Source: Cristatella mucedo
Lineage: Eukaryota > Bryozoa > Phylactolaemata > Cristatellidae
Reading direction: 5' to 3'
NCBI GenBank assembly: GCA_009760855.2
Contig: WPIO01000054.1
Span: 2,321,001-2,385,000, forward strand
Length of the DNA stretch: 64,000 nt
Below the pieces are notes generated by a model that saw only the letters and a list, made by a program, of their open reading frames with translations, did no database searches and had not been told where the DNA came from. A program made the position numbers and the translations under genes. Positions 21,900 through 32,925 of this stretch are shown here, piece by piece; the first letter of the stretch is position 1, and every line of letters begins with the position of its first letter.

Positions 21900-22345
21900 G
21901 GATGAGATGGAAACTTTATCGATACGCGATTCCGTTTACAGTTTACCAATACCACGTACAAACCTCAAATCCTTTGGAGACCGTGCATTTAGTTCGCATG
22001 CTCTCAAAGCCTGGAACTCCCTCCCGATTTGCGTCAGAACATCCCCTGACTTGACCACATTTAAAAAGAACTTAAAACACACCTATTTAGGACAGCATTT
22101 AGTGGGTCCCTTTGATTTGTCCTTCATGTGCTTATGCGTGCTGACACTGTGCATGCTGCCACTAACCACATTTGCAGGCTAACCCTGTGCATGTCACCAT
22201 GTTATTCATGCTGTTTATCAAGCATGATATTACTCACCATTCAATCGCGTTTCCTTTTGCAGCAAATGTAAAGCGCATAGAAAGAGATTGTGTTCTCTGG
22301 GGGCGCTTTATCAGGTGCATTGTTATTATTATTATTACCCCGAAT
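21900..22345 (+). mobile_element. LINE-A 3' end (5'-truncated)
   Basis: CAAATCCTTTGGAGACCGTG, TAGTTCGCATGCTC and CTGACTTGACCACATTTAAA encode the FGDRAFSSHALKAWNSLP and FKKNLK blocks. The CATGCTGCCACTAACCACAT 3' UTR, hairpin and (ATT)n tail follow. Confidence 0.92.
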
Positions 22346-23862
22346 CACATTCCAGAATCGTTTAGTCGCTGAGCTGATTTGAGGAGACAGAGTAGATTGA
22401 GCCTCTGCTCGATCTGATTGATTGATCTATGTCTGATTGATTAATCTGGTGATTGATTGTTCTCGGTCTGATTTATTGATCGAGCACGACCCACCAGTCA
22501 TAAACGTGGGTCGTCGGACGAGGCCACTTTAAATGAAAAAAAGGAAGGCGACATTAGCCTGTTCCTGAGAATCTGCGAATGTGAACCAATTCACTCATTG
22601 GAATTAAATTCAAATCCATTTCCGTTCTTTTGTATATGCCTTTAATAAGGTCGCGAAATTGCAGAGCAGCGACCAAGCCTCGCCAGGGCGACGAGTGCGG
22701 CTCAGATGGCTGCATCAGATGGGGCAACTCTTCGTCGACCAGACTGCCCGGCTGCCCGGTCTACTAGGGAACGTTAATGAGCCTTCAGGATCAGCCCGCG
22801 TTGGCTACTAATTCGCGTCCTTGAGAAACCGTCTCGCTCGAGTTGCAACAGTGGGTTGTGCAAAATGGCCCACCCCCATCGCAGTGGGGCCTCCGGATGT
22901 GCGGCCGCAGAGACCAGCGTCTGTCGCTCCTGAATCGTGTGCACTCGGCTTAGGAAAAGCTTTGGCGTCGGCCTTCACTCGCGGCCTTGACACGCCATGC
23001 CTTTCAGCTAGTCGCCGCCGACAGGCTGGGTGCAGATTGCCGGTGCAGCCCGTGCGCGACGTTGCGCTGACGCACGCACACTGACGCACGCAAGCGAGAC
23101 CTCGAAGCGCCACGCGCAACGCGGCAAGGTTTGCAGACGCAAGCGGGCAGCGCTCGCGCGACTTTCGGGTGCTCCCGCGCCCAGCGCGCGGCGATCTCAG
23201 CGTAACGCGCGTCTTGACACGCGAACGTCACGTCCGAGCACTCGCCGTAGCCGCAGCAGACGCTGCGAGGCAGGTTAAGATATTTAGCTGCCCGGGACGC
23301 TCTGAGCTCCGCCCGGCCGCCCGCGAAATTGTCCTGGCTAGGCGGCGACTGCCGACAGCCTGCTGCTACCGCTGTCGGCTGCCGGAAGCCCGGCTTCGGG
23401 CAGCCGCACGGTAGTCGCGGACGTCGTCTGCGTCGCGGACGTCGTCGACCGACGTTGACAAAGAAAGACTGCTGCGCAGGCGCCACCCGTCGCGCGCTCT
23501 GCTGTGCAGAAATAGCTCCGCCGGAGGGAGCGGAAAAGACCGGTCCGGAAGAGCTAAAAGACCGGGGCAGGACCGGCACTTTGCAGGAAAAAGGCCGCCT
23601 GGGAAAGAAACGGCCGTCCGCGGGATCCGGAATGGGCCCAGGGTCCGGAATAGGCTGACGAGCTGCAGTGTGCCGCGCTCACACGTGGCGACGAATAGTG
23701 TTTATTGACAAATAATTTTCCCGTCGCGTCTTGGAATGAACGTTTGGTAAGCTCTGGGGCCCGGCTTGGAAAAGCTTTTCCGTGCATTTGCGACAGCCCC
23801 CGTCTTGACCGTCGCAACTCGCCTCTCACGCACGAATTTCTGCCCGAGCGACTCACTGCCGC
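22346..23862. other. Anonymous DNA; GATT-rich tract and CpG-rich block
   Basis: A degenerate TGATTGAT repeat lies at about 22410-22485. From 22650 to 23700 the sequence is GC- and CpG-rich with overlapping open frames but no recognisable protein. Confidence 0.4.
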
Positions 23863-24284
23863 GGCCAGCCCACTGCCAGCTCACACTCCCGTCAGTAGTG
23901 ACGATGCTGCTCTCTCCGATGACTTAAGATTTTCTTCAAATAAATTAATTATAATTTAAATATATAATAATAAAACAGTCTCAGGAATCTCAATATGGAA
24001 TAATAAAACAGTCTCTTCCTGTTTCCGACGCACGAGACTTCACTTAAGGGCATTGAAAAACAAGACGATGGAAATCCGCTCGCATTTTCTCCGCGTATAC
24101 TGCTATATCCGCGATATATATCCGCGTATACTGCTCGCTGTACTGTTGCTGAATCTGCTCGCTATAGCCGACGAATGTGACTCGCTTTTTCTTTCAATTC
24201 ACTATTCACTTTTCAATTCACTACCGGCCAGTCCACTGCCAGCTCACACTTCCGTCAGTAGTGACGACGCTCTCTGGTGACTTA
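23863..24284. repeat. Direct repeat pair, about 60 bp
   Basis: GGCCAGCCCACTGCCAGCTC followed by ACACT(C/T)CCGTCAGTAGTGAC occurs at 23863-23926 and 24226-24284. Between the copies are two CCGCGTATACTGCT units near 24096 and 24121. Confidence 0.8.
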
Positions 24285-24872
24285 TATCGCTCTCTGATGA
24301 CGTTACAGCTGACGAATGTGGCTCGCTCGCTTTCTCTCAGCAAAACGCATATTCACTAGAAGGAAGAGACCTAATTCGCTCAAGCTTCTACACAAGTACC
24401 CGATAGTCAGCGTTACTAAGCACAGTACGAAATGGCAAGGACTGGTCCGTCAGAACAATCCATCAAATCCTTCAGAATGCCTTCCTGCTAGGCTTTGAGG
24501 CGGGCGTGCGTGACTGCGTCGCGACTTCGAGCTGTCGGTGGCACCGAGATAGGTAGAATGCAGTCTCAAATGCAATAATACCAAGCATCCTACACATTTG
24601 TGCAACGCGCTGACAATGTGCTGCAGCATGCTACTACTAACCGTATGTTGACAGCGTGCTACGAACACTGAGCAACGAGTGCAACGAACCAGCTCGTGTC
24701 GTCACGTCGCGCTTCTTTTTCAGCCCAGCGAGAACTGCTTTTTTCTGCCTACAAAAAAATTAGGTTATCTGAGGACGCCATGCCAATTATTGTTAGCCGA
24801 GTGCTGCAATGTCAGAGTGCTGCAGGCACTGGCTCTTTTTGTGCTAATACAAATAAACAAACATTAGCTTAT
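24285..24872. other. Anonymous DNA
   Basis: No supported feature. Confidence 0.4.
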
Positions 24873-24983
24873 TTAGCCTCGTTTGTATATCGGCAGACGA
24901 GCTTCAGCGGCTATCGCCGCCGCTTGCAGTTTGCAATATAAAATCACCCACTGCAAGAATCTATTGGGTGACCTCGGTCATGA
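24873..24983 (-). mobile_element. SINE-1 copy, partial
   Basis: The minus strand has a B-box remnant, CACTGCAAGAATCT and then GCAAGCGGCGGCGATAGCCG; a (TA)n run truncates the head. Confidence 0.7.
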
Positions 24984-25011
24984 AATATATATATATATAT
25001 ATATATATATA

Positions 25012-25152
25012 GTTCTTTTGTACAGCGCCCCAAGAGAACTTAATCTCTATTCAGGCGCTTTCTCATATGCCTCGGGGCTCGAGCCCAAGACCTCATCCAG
25101 ACCTTGATCTGGGCGAGCATCTTAACCGCTGGACGAAACCAGCTCGGCATGA
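25012..25152 (-). mobile_element. SINE-2 copy
   Basis: On the minus strand: GAGCTGGTTTCGTCCAGCGG, TTAAGATGCTCGCCC, GGGCTCGAGCCCCGAGGC, AAAGCGCCTGAATAGAGATT, AAGTTCTCTTGGGGCGCT. A well-preserved copy just downstream of a (TA)n run. Confidence 0.9.
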
Positions 25153-25429
25153 AGTCCATGCATCTTGCCTCGGGGGATATCGCGGCCAGTTATATGCTAG
25201 TTGCAAGCAAACCGGTGTGATGGAACACATGCTTTTGCCTCTAACGTTGCTAATTATACCGATGTATAGCAATTGATTGATTTACGAATCTACCTTGGTT
25301 GACGTAACAATTACTAGGCAGCTTTTTAAAACCGCGTATTAACAACTCGTTCTAAAGCGCCGATCATCCCGCCTAAGTAATTACTCTTGCACTAGCAATG
25401 TCAGTTTCATGTTCTACCTCAGTAGTAGG
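25153..25429. other. Anonymous DNA
   Basis: No supported feature. Confidence 0.4.
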
Positions 25430-25730
25430 AGAGACCCACAGTTGTACAAGTTCATAATTTCTTACGTAACGACAACTACTCTCCTGCTGCCGACTACGGC
25501 ACATATTTTCCAGTGATCCTGAGACGCTACTTCTATGCAAATCACTACCTCAATTTATCTCCTGACTCTGCTATGCTTCCTACTTTCTCTTTGTTGCGTG
25601 AGATGAAGTCTGTTGGCTACCGAATGCGTGCCAAAGGCCGCTTAGGCTGTGAGTGCGCTACACAAAACTCTCATGCGTAACACCCACTTAGTCTTTATGG
25701 CTTTGAGGAGTTACAGACGGAGATACATTA
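25430..25730 (+). mobile_element. LINE-B 3' end, truncated
   Basis: TTCTTACGTAACGACAACTA through GTCTGTTGGCTACCGAATGC, GGCTGTGAGTGCGCTACACA and GGAGATACATTAG match LINE-B. The pentanucleotide tail is nearly lost. Confidence 0.88.
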
Positions 25731-25819
25731 GGAAAATTCAGAGATTGGATTACCACAGTTTTCTGTACAGACTTTAAAGTATAGGTCCCACTTGAATTCA
25801 ATCTAGATAATACAATTTT

Positions 25820-26045
25820 CTCAATGGCTCTCACTGCATCTCTTGCCAATGCAATAGCTAAGCACGATCTGGGTAACTATTTGTACTTTATTTTATTTTT
25901 AGGCTTTTATTCTATACAGATTTCATACAGCTGTACCAGTGTAACACCCCTGGTACCACTTAGCACCTCAAACTATCTCAACTCCGTTACAGCTCGCATT
26001 GATGAAATTCGCTCTGGGACGGTATCTAATTTTTCAAATTAAATT
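25820..26045 (+). mobile_element. LINE-A internal fragment (RT thumb side), decayed
   Basis: The translation keeps LANAIAKHDLG, VPLSTSNYLNSVTARIDEIR and VSNF, which align with the segment around the YADD motif in the 11336-13890 copy. The catalytic YADD itself is lost in an AT-rich stretch. Confidence 0.75.
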
Positions 26046-26465
26046 AATTTTCTAATTAAATTAATACAAAACCCATCTCAACGATCATCAGAAAATTTCT
26101 TTGCCCGCGTGCCCTATCCTACTTACCTGACACTGACCTAGCGCAAAGTTAAATACAAGGGTTCTTGCATATTGGTAGCCTTAACTGTCTTCTTGTTAGC
26201 CACACTATGCTGACCACAACATGCTACTTGTTAAGTTTTTTTTGCACTCGTCTAGTCAATATTTTTAATTTATTTATTTTTCCTTGAATACGATAAAATT
26301 GACTGACATATTTTCAGTGATATTTTTATTTGTATTATCTCGTGCATCGTCTGCAAGCGCACACTCCGCCATTTTCCTTGCAAAAGGGTGAGTTTCCCTA
26401 AATAATCACTGCAAATGCCCAATTAAGTCTACATATTTTCAAGTGTCGATATTTTAGATGTGCAT
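26046..26465. other. AT-rich intergenic DNA
   Basis: No supported feature. Confidence 0.4.
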
Positions 26466-26681
26466 ATGGTATATGTAGTGAGCGTATTTAAAATACTTAT
26501 ATATTTTCTATTTTCTATTTATTTTCTATTTTTCATTTCCCACTTGCAGTTTTCCGTTTTCCATTTGTATTTTCTATACGTTTGTATGTTATCGGAGAAG
26601 GATAAGCACGCCCGTGGGCAGGCGACTACCCGTGGCGGCTTTTACGACTTGCCCTTGAAGATCGACGAGCCGGAGCGATAA
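26466..26681 (+). CDS. Possible small protein or terminal exon, unknown function
   Basis: An ATG frame of 71 codons. The first 40 residues come from a TTTTCTATTT-rich tract and are very hydrophobic. From the internal ATG at 26586, the last 31 residues are hydrophilic (SEKDKHARGQATTRGGFYDL) with G/C-ending codons unlike the AT-rich surroundings. A pyrimidine tract ending in CACTTGCAG at about 26543-26551 could be a splice acceptor, making 26552-26681 a terminal exon. An A8 run follows 20 bases after the stop, so a processed retrocopy is also possible. I do not recognise the protein. Confidence 0.2.
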   Translation: MVYVVSVFKILIYFLFSIYFLFFISHLQFSVFHLYFLYVCMLSEKDKHARGQATTRGGFYDLPLKIDEPER

Positions 26682-26839
26682 GACGCTCGTGCTTGTTTAA
26701 AAAAAACCGTAGCCTTCCATGTACGTCACGTCGTCTAGCATCGATGCTCACCGACCACTCGCCAACCGATTCATCTACTTAAGGCCTCTGTCACTAGAAG
26801 TCCAAGATCAGATCCGAGGACGCGTCAAAGGTCAGATTC
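26682..26839. other. Short anonymous spacer
   Basis: It includes CAAGATCAGATCCGAGGAC and related repeats near 26800-26850. No gene is supported. Confidence 0.3.
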
Positions 26840-26859
26840 AAGACCAGGTCCGAGGCCGG

Positions 26860-27090
26860 CTTCTTTTTCTGCTGCATAGCTACTTGACGTACTTGCTCAC
26901 CAGGCCTTTGCCCACCGTCGCTCATCCACTCTTCAGGCTGCATTTGTTAAGCTGTGCCACTAAGCGACCTCAAATCCTTCAAAGATCTTGCACCAGCTCG
27001 TTTGCTCCCAAAGTTTCGAATTACTCCTTCCTGACTCTAGTCACTAACCCACCACCGTTGGCGACATTTTAAAAGAAGCAGAAAATCCAC
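26860..27090 (+). mobile_element. LINE-A C-terminal coding fragment, strongly diverged
   Basis: CTCACCAGGCCTTTGCCCAC, CGACCTCAAATCCTTCAAAG, GCTCGTTTGCTCCCAAAGTT and GGCGACATTTTAAAAGAAGC follow the LINE-A C-terminal order with many changes. A decayed tail (GAGCCTGGAGAGAGATTAAG) may be its 3' end at 27468-27520, after unrelated GC-rich DNA. Confidence 0.55.
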
Positions 27091-27596
27091 CCGCTCATCT
27101 GGGCAGATTTGCCGAGTCCGTTTAGATGAAGTTTCTTTCACTTTGAGGCTGCGTGCGCCTAAAACTTCGTTCGAAAAAAAGAGGCAAAGCCAGGAGCTTC
27201 GGGGGGCGTGGCGGCCTGTGCGTCTGGGGGGGGGCTTCCCACCAGCGCCTGCCTGCGGCAAACGAGAAGTGGCCGCAGTGACTCCGACGTGACGACAAAA
27301 CGACGCCGAGCACCAAGGGTGCGGCCGCTGGCCCACCCGATCGCTTCCGGACTCGGCTTCCACCAATTAGGCCAAGAGGTGGCAGCTGCCACTCCTGCCA
27401 CCTCCTGGCTACGCCTCTGTACTCTATCCTCAACCGATCGACATCCTTCTAAACTAGCATACGCAAAGAGCCTGGAGAGAGATTAAGCTCTCTTAGGTGA
27501 TGTCGCAATTTTATTAATTTAGCTATTGGAATCATTTTTCTCAATCCACAGCAGCTGGCCAGCTAAGCCCTTCCTGCGGTTGCCGATATATCGCCA
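27091..27596. other. GC-rich anonymous DNA
   Basis: It includes a G8 run near 27224 and a LINE-A-like tail remnant near 27468. No gene is supported. Confidence 0.35.
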
Positions 27597-27755
27597 TGTT
27601 GAGTTTGCCCAGTGGTTAAAATGCTCGCCCTATCGAAGTTCAATGCGAATTTTGTAATGGCCGAGGTCGTGGGCTCGAGCCTGGAGGAGAGGCATATGTC
27701 ACGATCCACAATAGAGACCGAGGTATCTTAAGATTCTATACAAACGAATTACGTT
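27597..27755 (+). mobile_element. SINE-2 copy, diverged
   Basis: GAGTTTGCCCAGTGGTTAAA head, GAGGTCGTGGGCTCGAGCC B box, GAGGCATATGTCACG, then AATAGAGACCGAGGTATCTT and CTATACAAACGAATTACG. Confidence 0.8.
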
Positions 27756-28721
27756 ATTATATTTGGCTGGCTTTACAAAGCCGTTCCTGCCCTTACCATG
27801 CGAACACTTTTGAATACTTGCGAACAACTTCCTTTAAAAGATAGAATAAATACTATTCCGCGAGGTCTCATCCACTCACTAGCGGCAAACGGACAGAAAT
27901 ACGTCGGCGTTCTACTGGAGCAGGCTACCGGCGATACCATTGAGGGAGGGGGGGGGTCGGCACTCTCAAAAGATGATTGGTTAGGAGGTCCACCATCCGG
28001 GCGGCTGCTCTCGACGTTAAAAGAGTGCAGTCGGTCGTGCTTGCAGCATTCTCGCGGAACCCGCCGACTGCGAAGCTAGCGACGCACGACTCCAGCTGTT
28101 AGTCGTCCGTGGGGCTACGCCGAGCCCGAGTGGCACACTTTGGAGCCGGAGACAGCAGACTGCACGCACTCCGCATCTACAAGACACCGACGGTAAGAAT
28201 GGGTCGTCGGCGATTTGATTAGCGTCCAAGACCGTTGTCGGTTAGATGCAATATGGCGCCGCCGTATATTCGCGGCTGGGTGGCGCTCTGCTGTCGGCTC
28301 GGGTGGGGGAGCGGGGAAAGACGCTCTCATTTAGGGCACTCGAATTTTGAACACAAAGCAGCCACGCAGAAGCGCGATGCTGCGATGACGTTACCGTCTA
28401 GGCTAGTCCCTGTTATCGCGTTTCGCGCGCGTCGGATCTTCGCGGGTCCTCGCCTATTGGGGGGGGGGGGGAAAGGCGGGGCGCGCTCTTCACGTCCGCC
28501 GCCGCCTTTCAGGTCGCCGCGAGTTCGAGTCGCTTCTGCTGCGGTCGATCCTCTCAATCGACTTTTCGCTGCAATCGTTGGCGATGGCCGCGATGGATGC
28601 ATCTTCGGCAGCCATGTCATGTGAATGAGGCATAATAAAACAGCTCTAAACCTTTTTTCGTTGATTTGACTCTCTGTATCGGTGCGAATAAATCGGCTGA
28701 TTTGACAGCTTCATTTTGTAA
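27756..28721. other. Anonymous DNA, partly GC-rich
   Basis: Guanine runs lie at about 27945-27957 and 28457-28470. No domain or repeat family is recognised. Confidence 0.4.
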
Positions 28722-28850
28722 AGCAGCTGAAGAGCTTTAGCGGCCATCGCTGCGGCTTGCAGTGAGACCTAGAGGTTCGCAGGAGAAAAAAAGGACTGCA
28801 AAGGACTGCAGGATTCGAACCCGCGACCCCGAGGTCGCGAAGAGCGAGCA
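28722..28850 (-). mobile_element. SINE-1 copy, diverged
   Basis: Minus-strand GGGTTCGAATCCTGCAGTCC (B box), ACTGCAAGCCGCAGCGATGG and CCGCTAAAGCTCTTCAGC match SINE-1. A short duplication (CAAAGGACTG) sits in the middle. Confidence 0.75.
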
Positions 28851-28975
28851 ATTGTAGTTGCAGCTGCGACTCTAAAGATTGGCTGGCCTTTTTTTATAGG
28901 AGCAGCAGTGTAATACAGCTCTGACGCGTACGCTGTAGCCGCGATGGCATCTTCTCATCATCTCATGAATAAAGA

Positions 28976-29025
28976 TATATATATATGTGTATGTATGTAT
29001 GTATGTATGTATGTATGTGTATGTG
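28976..29025. repeat. (TATG)n microsatellite
   Basis: TATA followed by about eight GTAT units. Confidence 0.95.
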
Positions 29026-29067
29026 CATAGATATACAGTATTGCATGTATATTTTTATAGTGGCAGC

Positions 29068-29195
29068 ACATGTTGGCTACCGAATGCGTACCGAAAGCCG
29101 CTTAGGCTGTGAGTGCGCTATATACAAAACTCTCCTGCGTAACACCCACATGGTCTTTGTGACTTGGTGGAGTTACTGACGGAGATACATTGCAT
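29068..29195 (+). mobile_element. LINE-B 3' terminal fragment
   Basis: GTTGGCTACCGAATGCGTAC, GGCTGTGAGTGCGCTATATA, TAACACCCACATGGTCTTTG and GACGGAGATACATTGCAT. Confidence 0.9.
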
Positions 29196-29713
29196 GCAGA
29201 GCGAGCAGCTGTGGATTTCTAAAAGGTACTTAGCTCACCTTGAATCTGGCGACTGTTGGCAGTCCAGTTGTTCCAATATTCCATAGCGACATCATAATGT
29301 AACCTTCGATCGAAGTCGCATGCCTTATGTCTTGATCGATATGCATTCGAAAGCAGCTGCCCTGCAACTATGCCATACTGGAATAAAAACTGCCACCCCT
29401 AATTAACTGGGTCGCACCAGTCGTCCTACGTATGGATGACGGAGGTGGATGACGGTTGGCCAAGAGCTGACCAACCGGCCAAGCCGTTAGCAGGCTTACG
29501 GAAATCAAGTAGTGACGTTAAGGCTCACCTGCTTTAGATGCGTAAAGAATAAACATCGTCTTCACAGATAGGCCATTTTTCTTTTTTTCAAAGGCTCACG
29601 TTTCTGCTGCACGCTCCTGCTTGACTGAAGTGATCGCACGATCGATTCGTCGCGGGCCCGACTTTACTCTGTTGGATGCACCCTCTATAATATTTTCCAG
29701 TGACAAGGATCGA
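29196..29713. other. 5' flank of GPCR-B
   Basis: The region is free of repeats seen by eye. The receptor frame stays open upstream to 29621 but has no ATG there, so the extra 31 codons are probably 5' UTR. Confidence 0.5.
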
Positions 29714-30841
29714 ATGGATCACGACGGCAACGACTTGGACGCACATTCAAACGTGGACGCGGTAGAGCCGCACAGCTATGAATTGGAAAGCGAAGCCTAC
29801 GAGGATCTTTGCGACAACTTCGGGAGTACGGAGTATGTTATTAGGTCCATGTGGATGTACGCAGGGTATCCGATACTAGCAGTTGGCACGGTCGGGCACG
29901 TACTGTCGGTGCTACTGCTTCTCGTCACCAAGTCGATTCGACAAATGCCAGTGTCCGTGTTCCTGCTCACCATGTCTCTGGCGGGACTCGTGTCGCTTTA
30001 CATCGGACTGCTGTCCAACATTGTCATGTATCAGTCGTGCCTCGTCACGCTGTTCCGGGACATGACGAGCGAGTTCGGCTGCCGGCTCCACGTTGCAGCA
30101 CTCTACGTGTCATTTCACCTTTACTCGTGGATGGAGGCTTGCATCGCCGTCGAAAGGATGGCGGCCGTCAGGTGGCCGCATCGCTACAGGTCCTGGTTTA
30201 CTAGGCGCAACAACTCGATCGCCGTCGGCGCCATCTTCGTGGCTCTGTGCGCCGTCAACTACGTCCCCTTCAGAGCGTTCGGATACCTGTACGGGTTCTC
30301 GTGCCAGGTCGTCGACGAGACCGCGTTCGGCTGGTGGCTCTACGTTCACTGCGTCGTCTACGTGGTACTGCCGGCCGCCATGGTACTCGCATCGAACGGC
30401 CTGACGCTGCACACGATGTGCAGCTCCAAGCTGAGCAGCAGTGTGTGCGTTCGCAAGGCCAAGCCCATCACGGCCATGATGATCGCGCTGAACGCGACAT
30501 TCGTCGTCACCGCCGGTCCTCTTCTCGTCGTCGAGCTGGACAGAATCGAAGGCAGCGCCGCCGCCAGCAGTATCATGGACATAGCTTGGTCCGGCTCTCG
30601 CTTGCTGGCGTACTTGGGAAACTCTCTGACGTTCGTTGTGTACTTAGCCATGGCTGCGAGGTTCAGGCGGGCCATGGGCCAGCTGGTGACGGGGACGAAG
30701 CGAAAGCAGCGTGATCTCCCGAGGAGGGCCGCCGCGCTGGGTGAACGGCAGCAGCAAAGTGCTCAATTTCATCGCCGAACGAGCTACTCGGAGACGAGCA
30801 GCACGACCTTGACCTACGACACGTCGGTCGGAGCAGTGTGA
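29714..30841 (+). CDS. GPCR-B: divergent class A seven-transmembrane receptor, single exon
   Basis: The ATG at 29714 gives 375 residues and places the conserved N-terminal cysteine at 33, as in its paralogues; the frame upstream contains no ATG. The N-terminus is acidic. TM1 is about 46-70 (H62 at 1.50), TM2 81-103 (G91 at 2.50), TM3 123-148 with C123 and R148 of VERM exactly 25 apart, TM4 167-187, ECL2 Cys197, TM5 209-234 (P220), TM6 251-274 with F263 and P269 but Ala at 6.48, and TM7 290-312 with LTFVVY (T306, F307, Y310) for NPxxY. A basic helix-8-like segment follows (RFRRAMGQL), and the tail has YSETSSTTLTYDTS at 358-371. Codon third positions are strongly G/C, unlike GPCR-A. The ligand and G protein are unknown. 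AATAAA at 31255 is a plausible 3' end. Confidence 0.93.
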   Translation: MDHDGNDLDAHSNVDAVEPHSYELESEAYEDLCDNFGSTEYVIRSMWMYAGYPILAVGTVGHVLSVLLLLVTKSIRQMPVSVFLLTMSLAGLVSLYIGLLSNIVMYQSCLVTLFRDMTSEFGCRLHVAALYVSFHLYSWMEACIAVERMAAVRWPHRYRSWFTRRNNSIAVGAIFVALCAVNYVPFRAFGYLYGFSCQVVDETAFGWWLYVHCVVYVVLPAAMVLASNGLTLHTMCSSKLSSSVCVRKAKPITAMMIALNATFVVTAGPLLVVELDRIEGSAAASSIMDIAWSGSRLLAYLGNSLTFVVYLAMAARFRRAMGQLVTGTKRKQRDLPRRAAALGERQQQSAQFHRRTSYSETSSTTLTYDTSVGAV

Positions 30842-31254
30842 ATGTGCATTGTTTGCCTCGGGCAATCGAGTCGACGAACTCGAAGCCTGCTGCACGCCTT
30901 CCACCAGCTGAACGCTTTTCTGATAAGCCACCGCATTAACTCTAATTTCCCTTTTGCTCAGAAGCTGCTGCCCGAAAATTAGCTTAGAAACTGCTGCCCA
31001 CCGAGCGTATTCGAATGCTTAGTTACATGCAGTAATCAGTTTGAAGATTCGCTTGAGATAGCCGATGTAAAAGCAATTAAAAAAAATACTGCCGATGCAA
31101 TCGACATTCTTGCAAGACAAGAGTGTGGAGTTTGTAAGTTTTAAGTTTTTGTGGAGTTTTTAAGTGCATATGCAGTACTGAAAAAGTATGTGTGAAAAAT
31201 ATTTTTCATGATGCCTAATCTATCGGCTTAATGCTTGACGTTTTGCTACGAATG

Positions 31255-31260
31255 AATAAA
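31255..31260 (+). terminator. Putative poly(A) signal for GPCR-B
   Basis: AATAAA 414 bases after the stop codon, the first on this strand past the gene. Confidence 0.5.
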
Positions 31261-31851
31261 TGCTTACGTTCTTAAATGCTCAGCTGATGTGGTCTGCACA
31301 TGACTTTTAGCTCAGTGCAATTCTCTGCGACTAGGCTTGTGTGTCAACAGTGATCTAGCAAGTGTGGCATCTCACCGACCCGTAAGGCTCACTGTCGATC
31401 ACATTATCGACTTATTGAATAAGTATACAATATATACAAAAATATATGTATATACATTTATTTTATTATACATTACACGTGTATAATTTAATATACTAAT
31501 TATATACTAAAAATTATGATTATATATAGTGTTGTGATTAAGCAGAGTGACTGGTTGTTTCGCCCTAGCATTCTCTTTCGCGCTATTTTACCTTTCAGAC
31601 CTTGGCCTTGCCTGGATATCTGTAGCTGCACAAATACACTGCATCGCCACTGAACAGCTGCATTGCTGCAGCCAGTGAAGCTGGCGCGATCGACTTAGCA
31701 CAACTAGTGTCGAGCGAGGAGTGCTTTTACAAAAATGGCCATCTGTCAGCAAGTCGCTGAGTAGCTAAAACTTTTGACTTTCCAGATCGTCGATGGATCT
31801 GTGTGGAGTCGCATGCCGAGCCCCCGACAATAAAACGCTGGTGCTATGTCG

Positions 31852-31856
<5 letters not shown>
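31261..31856. other. AT-rich intergenic DNA
   Basis: No supported feature. Confidence 0.4.
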
Positions 31857-31922
<66 letters not shown>

Positions 31923-32096
31923 TCGCTCTTTCACTGTCTTTCCTCTATCTCTCTTGTCAATCTCTCGTCTCTCTCGTATCTCTCTGTCTCTCTCTCTCGT
32001 CTCTCTCTTCCCTCAACAGCTCTTTCTCTCCCTTCACCTCACTCGTATCTCTCTCTGTCTCTGTCTCTCTCTCTCGCTCTCTCTACCAGAGAGAGC
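31857..32096. repeat. (TC)n microsatellite and CT-rich tract
   Basis: A pure (TC)n run of about 60 bases, then imperfect CTCTCTGTCTC-type sequence. Confidence 0.95.
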
Positions 32097-32596
32097 TGTT
32101 GATTACGCTTCTTACGGCATTTGGGACGCACCTCATCCCCTTCGTTCGGCGCTCAATGGCTGCTCAGGGCGGCAAGTCTGACCGCAACGCTGGCGTTGCG
32201 CCAACGTAACTCTTCGGGGTCAAAAGGCCCTGGATCATCACCGTCAAGAACCCGCAGCACAGTCGCGTGGCGCCCGGCTTCACCCTGTTGAATCTGCTCA
32301 CGAAGCTAGCCGGCGCCGTATCGGCTGGTGCCGTAGCGATCCGTTCGATACGGCGCCTGCGATGCGACGACTGGGGGGGGTGGGGACACACACGCTCGCG
32401 TCTCGCACTGAGCGAGTCGCGAGCGCTCGCTCGACGCTATTGCAGAGAGACGACGTTGCTCGGCAACGTCGGCGTCTTCCACGCGGCGCTTTTTCCCTAC
32501 TGGGCATCTCAGGCATCCGATGCTTCCGGCGAATCCCATAAATAATAAAAAAAAACGTCTTGGCGGATTCTACGCAGCCTCAGTCACGTACAGCGG
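32097..32596. other. Anonymous GC-rich DNA
   Basis: No supported feature. Confidence 0.4.
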
Positions 32597-32722
32597 CAAA
32601 AGAGCCCGACCGGCCGGCTATCGCCGCCGCCGCCGCCGCCGCCGCTCGCAGTGGGCAATAAAGGATCGCTCAACTGCTTCACAGTTCGAACCCGCGATAC
32701 CACGGTCGTCAAGAGTGAGCGC
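32597..32722 (-). mobile_element. SINE-1 copy with expanded CGC run
   Basis: The minus strand has CGGGTTCGAACTGTG (B box), GATCCTTTATTGCCCACTGC and GCGATAGCCG. The GCAAGCGG segment has expanded into (GGC)n at about 32622-32645. Confidence 0.8.
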
Positions 32723-32775
32723 TGCACCCCGCGGGCACCCGCTGGTGTGCAGCATCTCGCCCAGATAGTTACCGA

Positions 32776-32925
32776 GCTCGTTTGGGGTCCAGCGGTTAAG
32801 CTGCTCGCCCCCGACCAAAGGTCAAGGCTGAGGTCGCGGGCTCCAGCCCCTGAGGCTCACGCGAAGCGCCTGAATAGAGATTGAGTTCTCTTGGGGCGCT
32901 ATACAAATAATTATTAAAAAATATA
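32776..32925 (+). mobile_element. SINE-2 copy
   Basis: GAGCTCGTTTGGGGTCCAGC, GGTTAAGCTGCTCGCCC, a B-box region, then AAGCGCCTGAATAGAGATTG, AGTTCTCTTGGGGCGCT and ATACAAATAATTATT. The hairpin arms AGCGCC (32865) and GGCGCT (32895) are intact. Confidence 0.9.
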
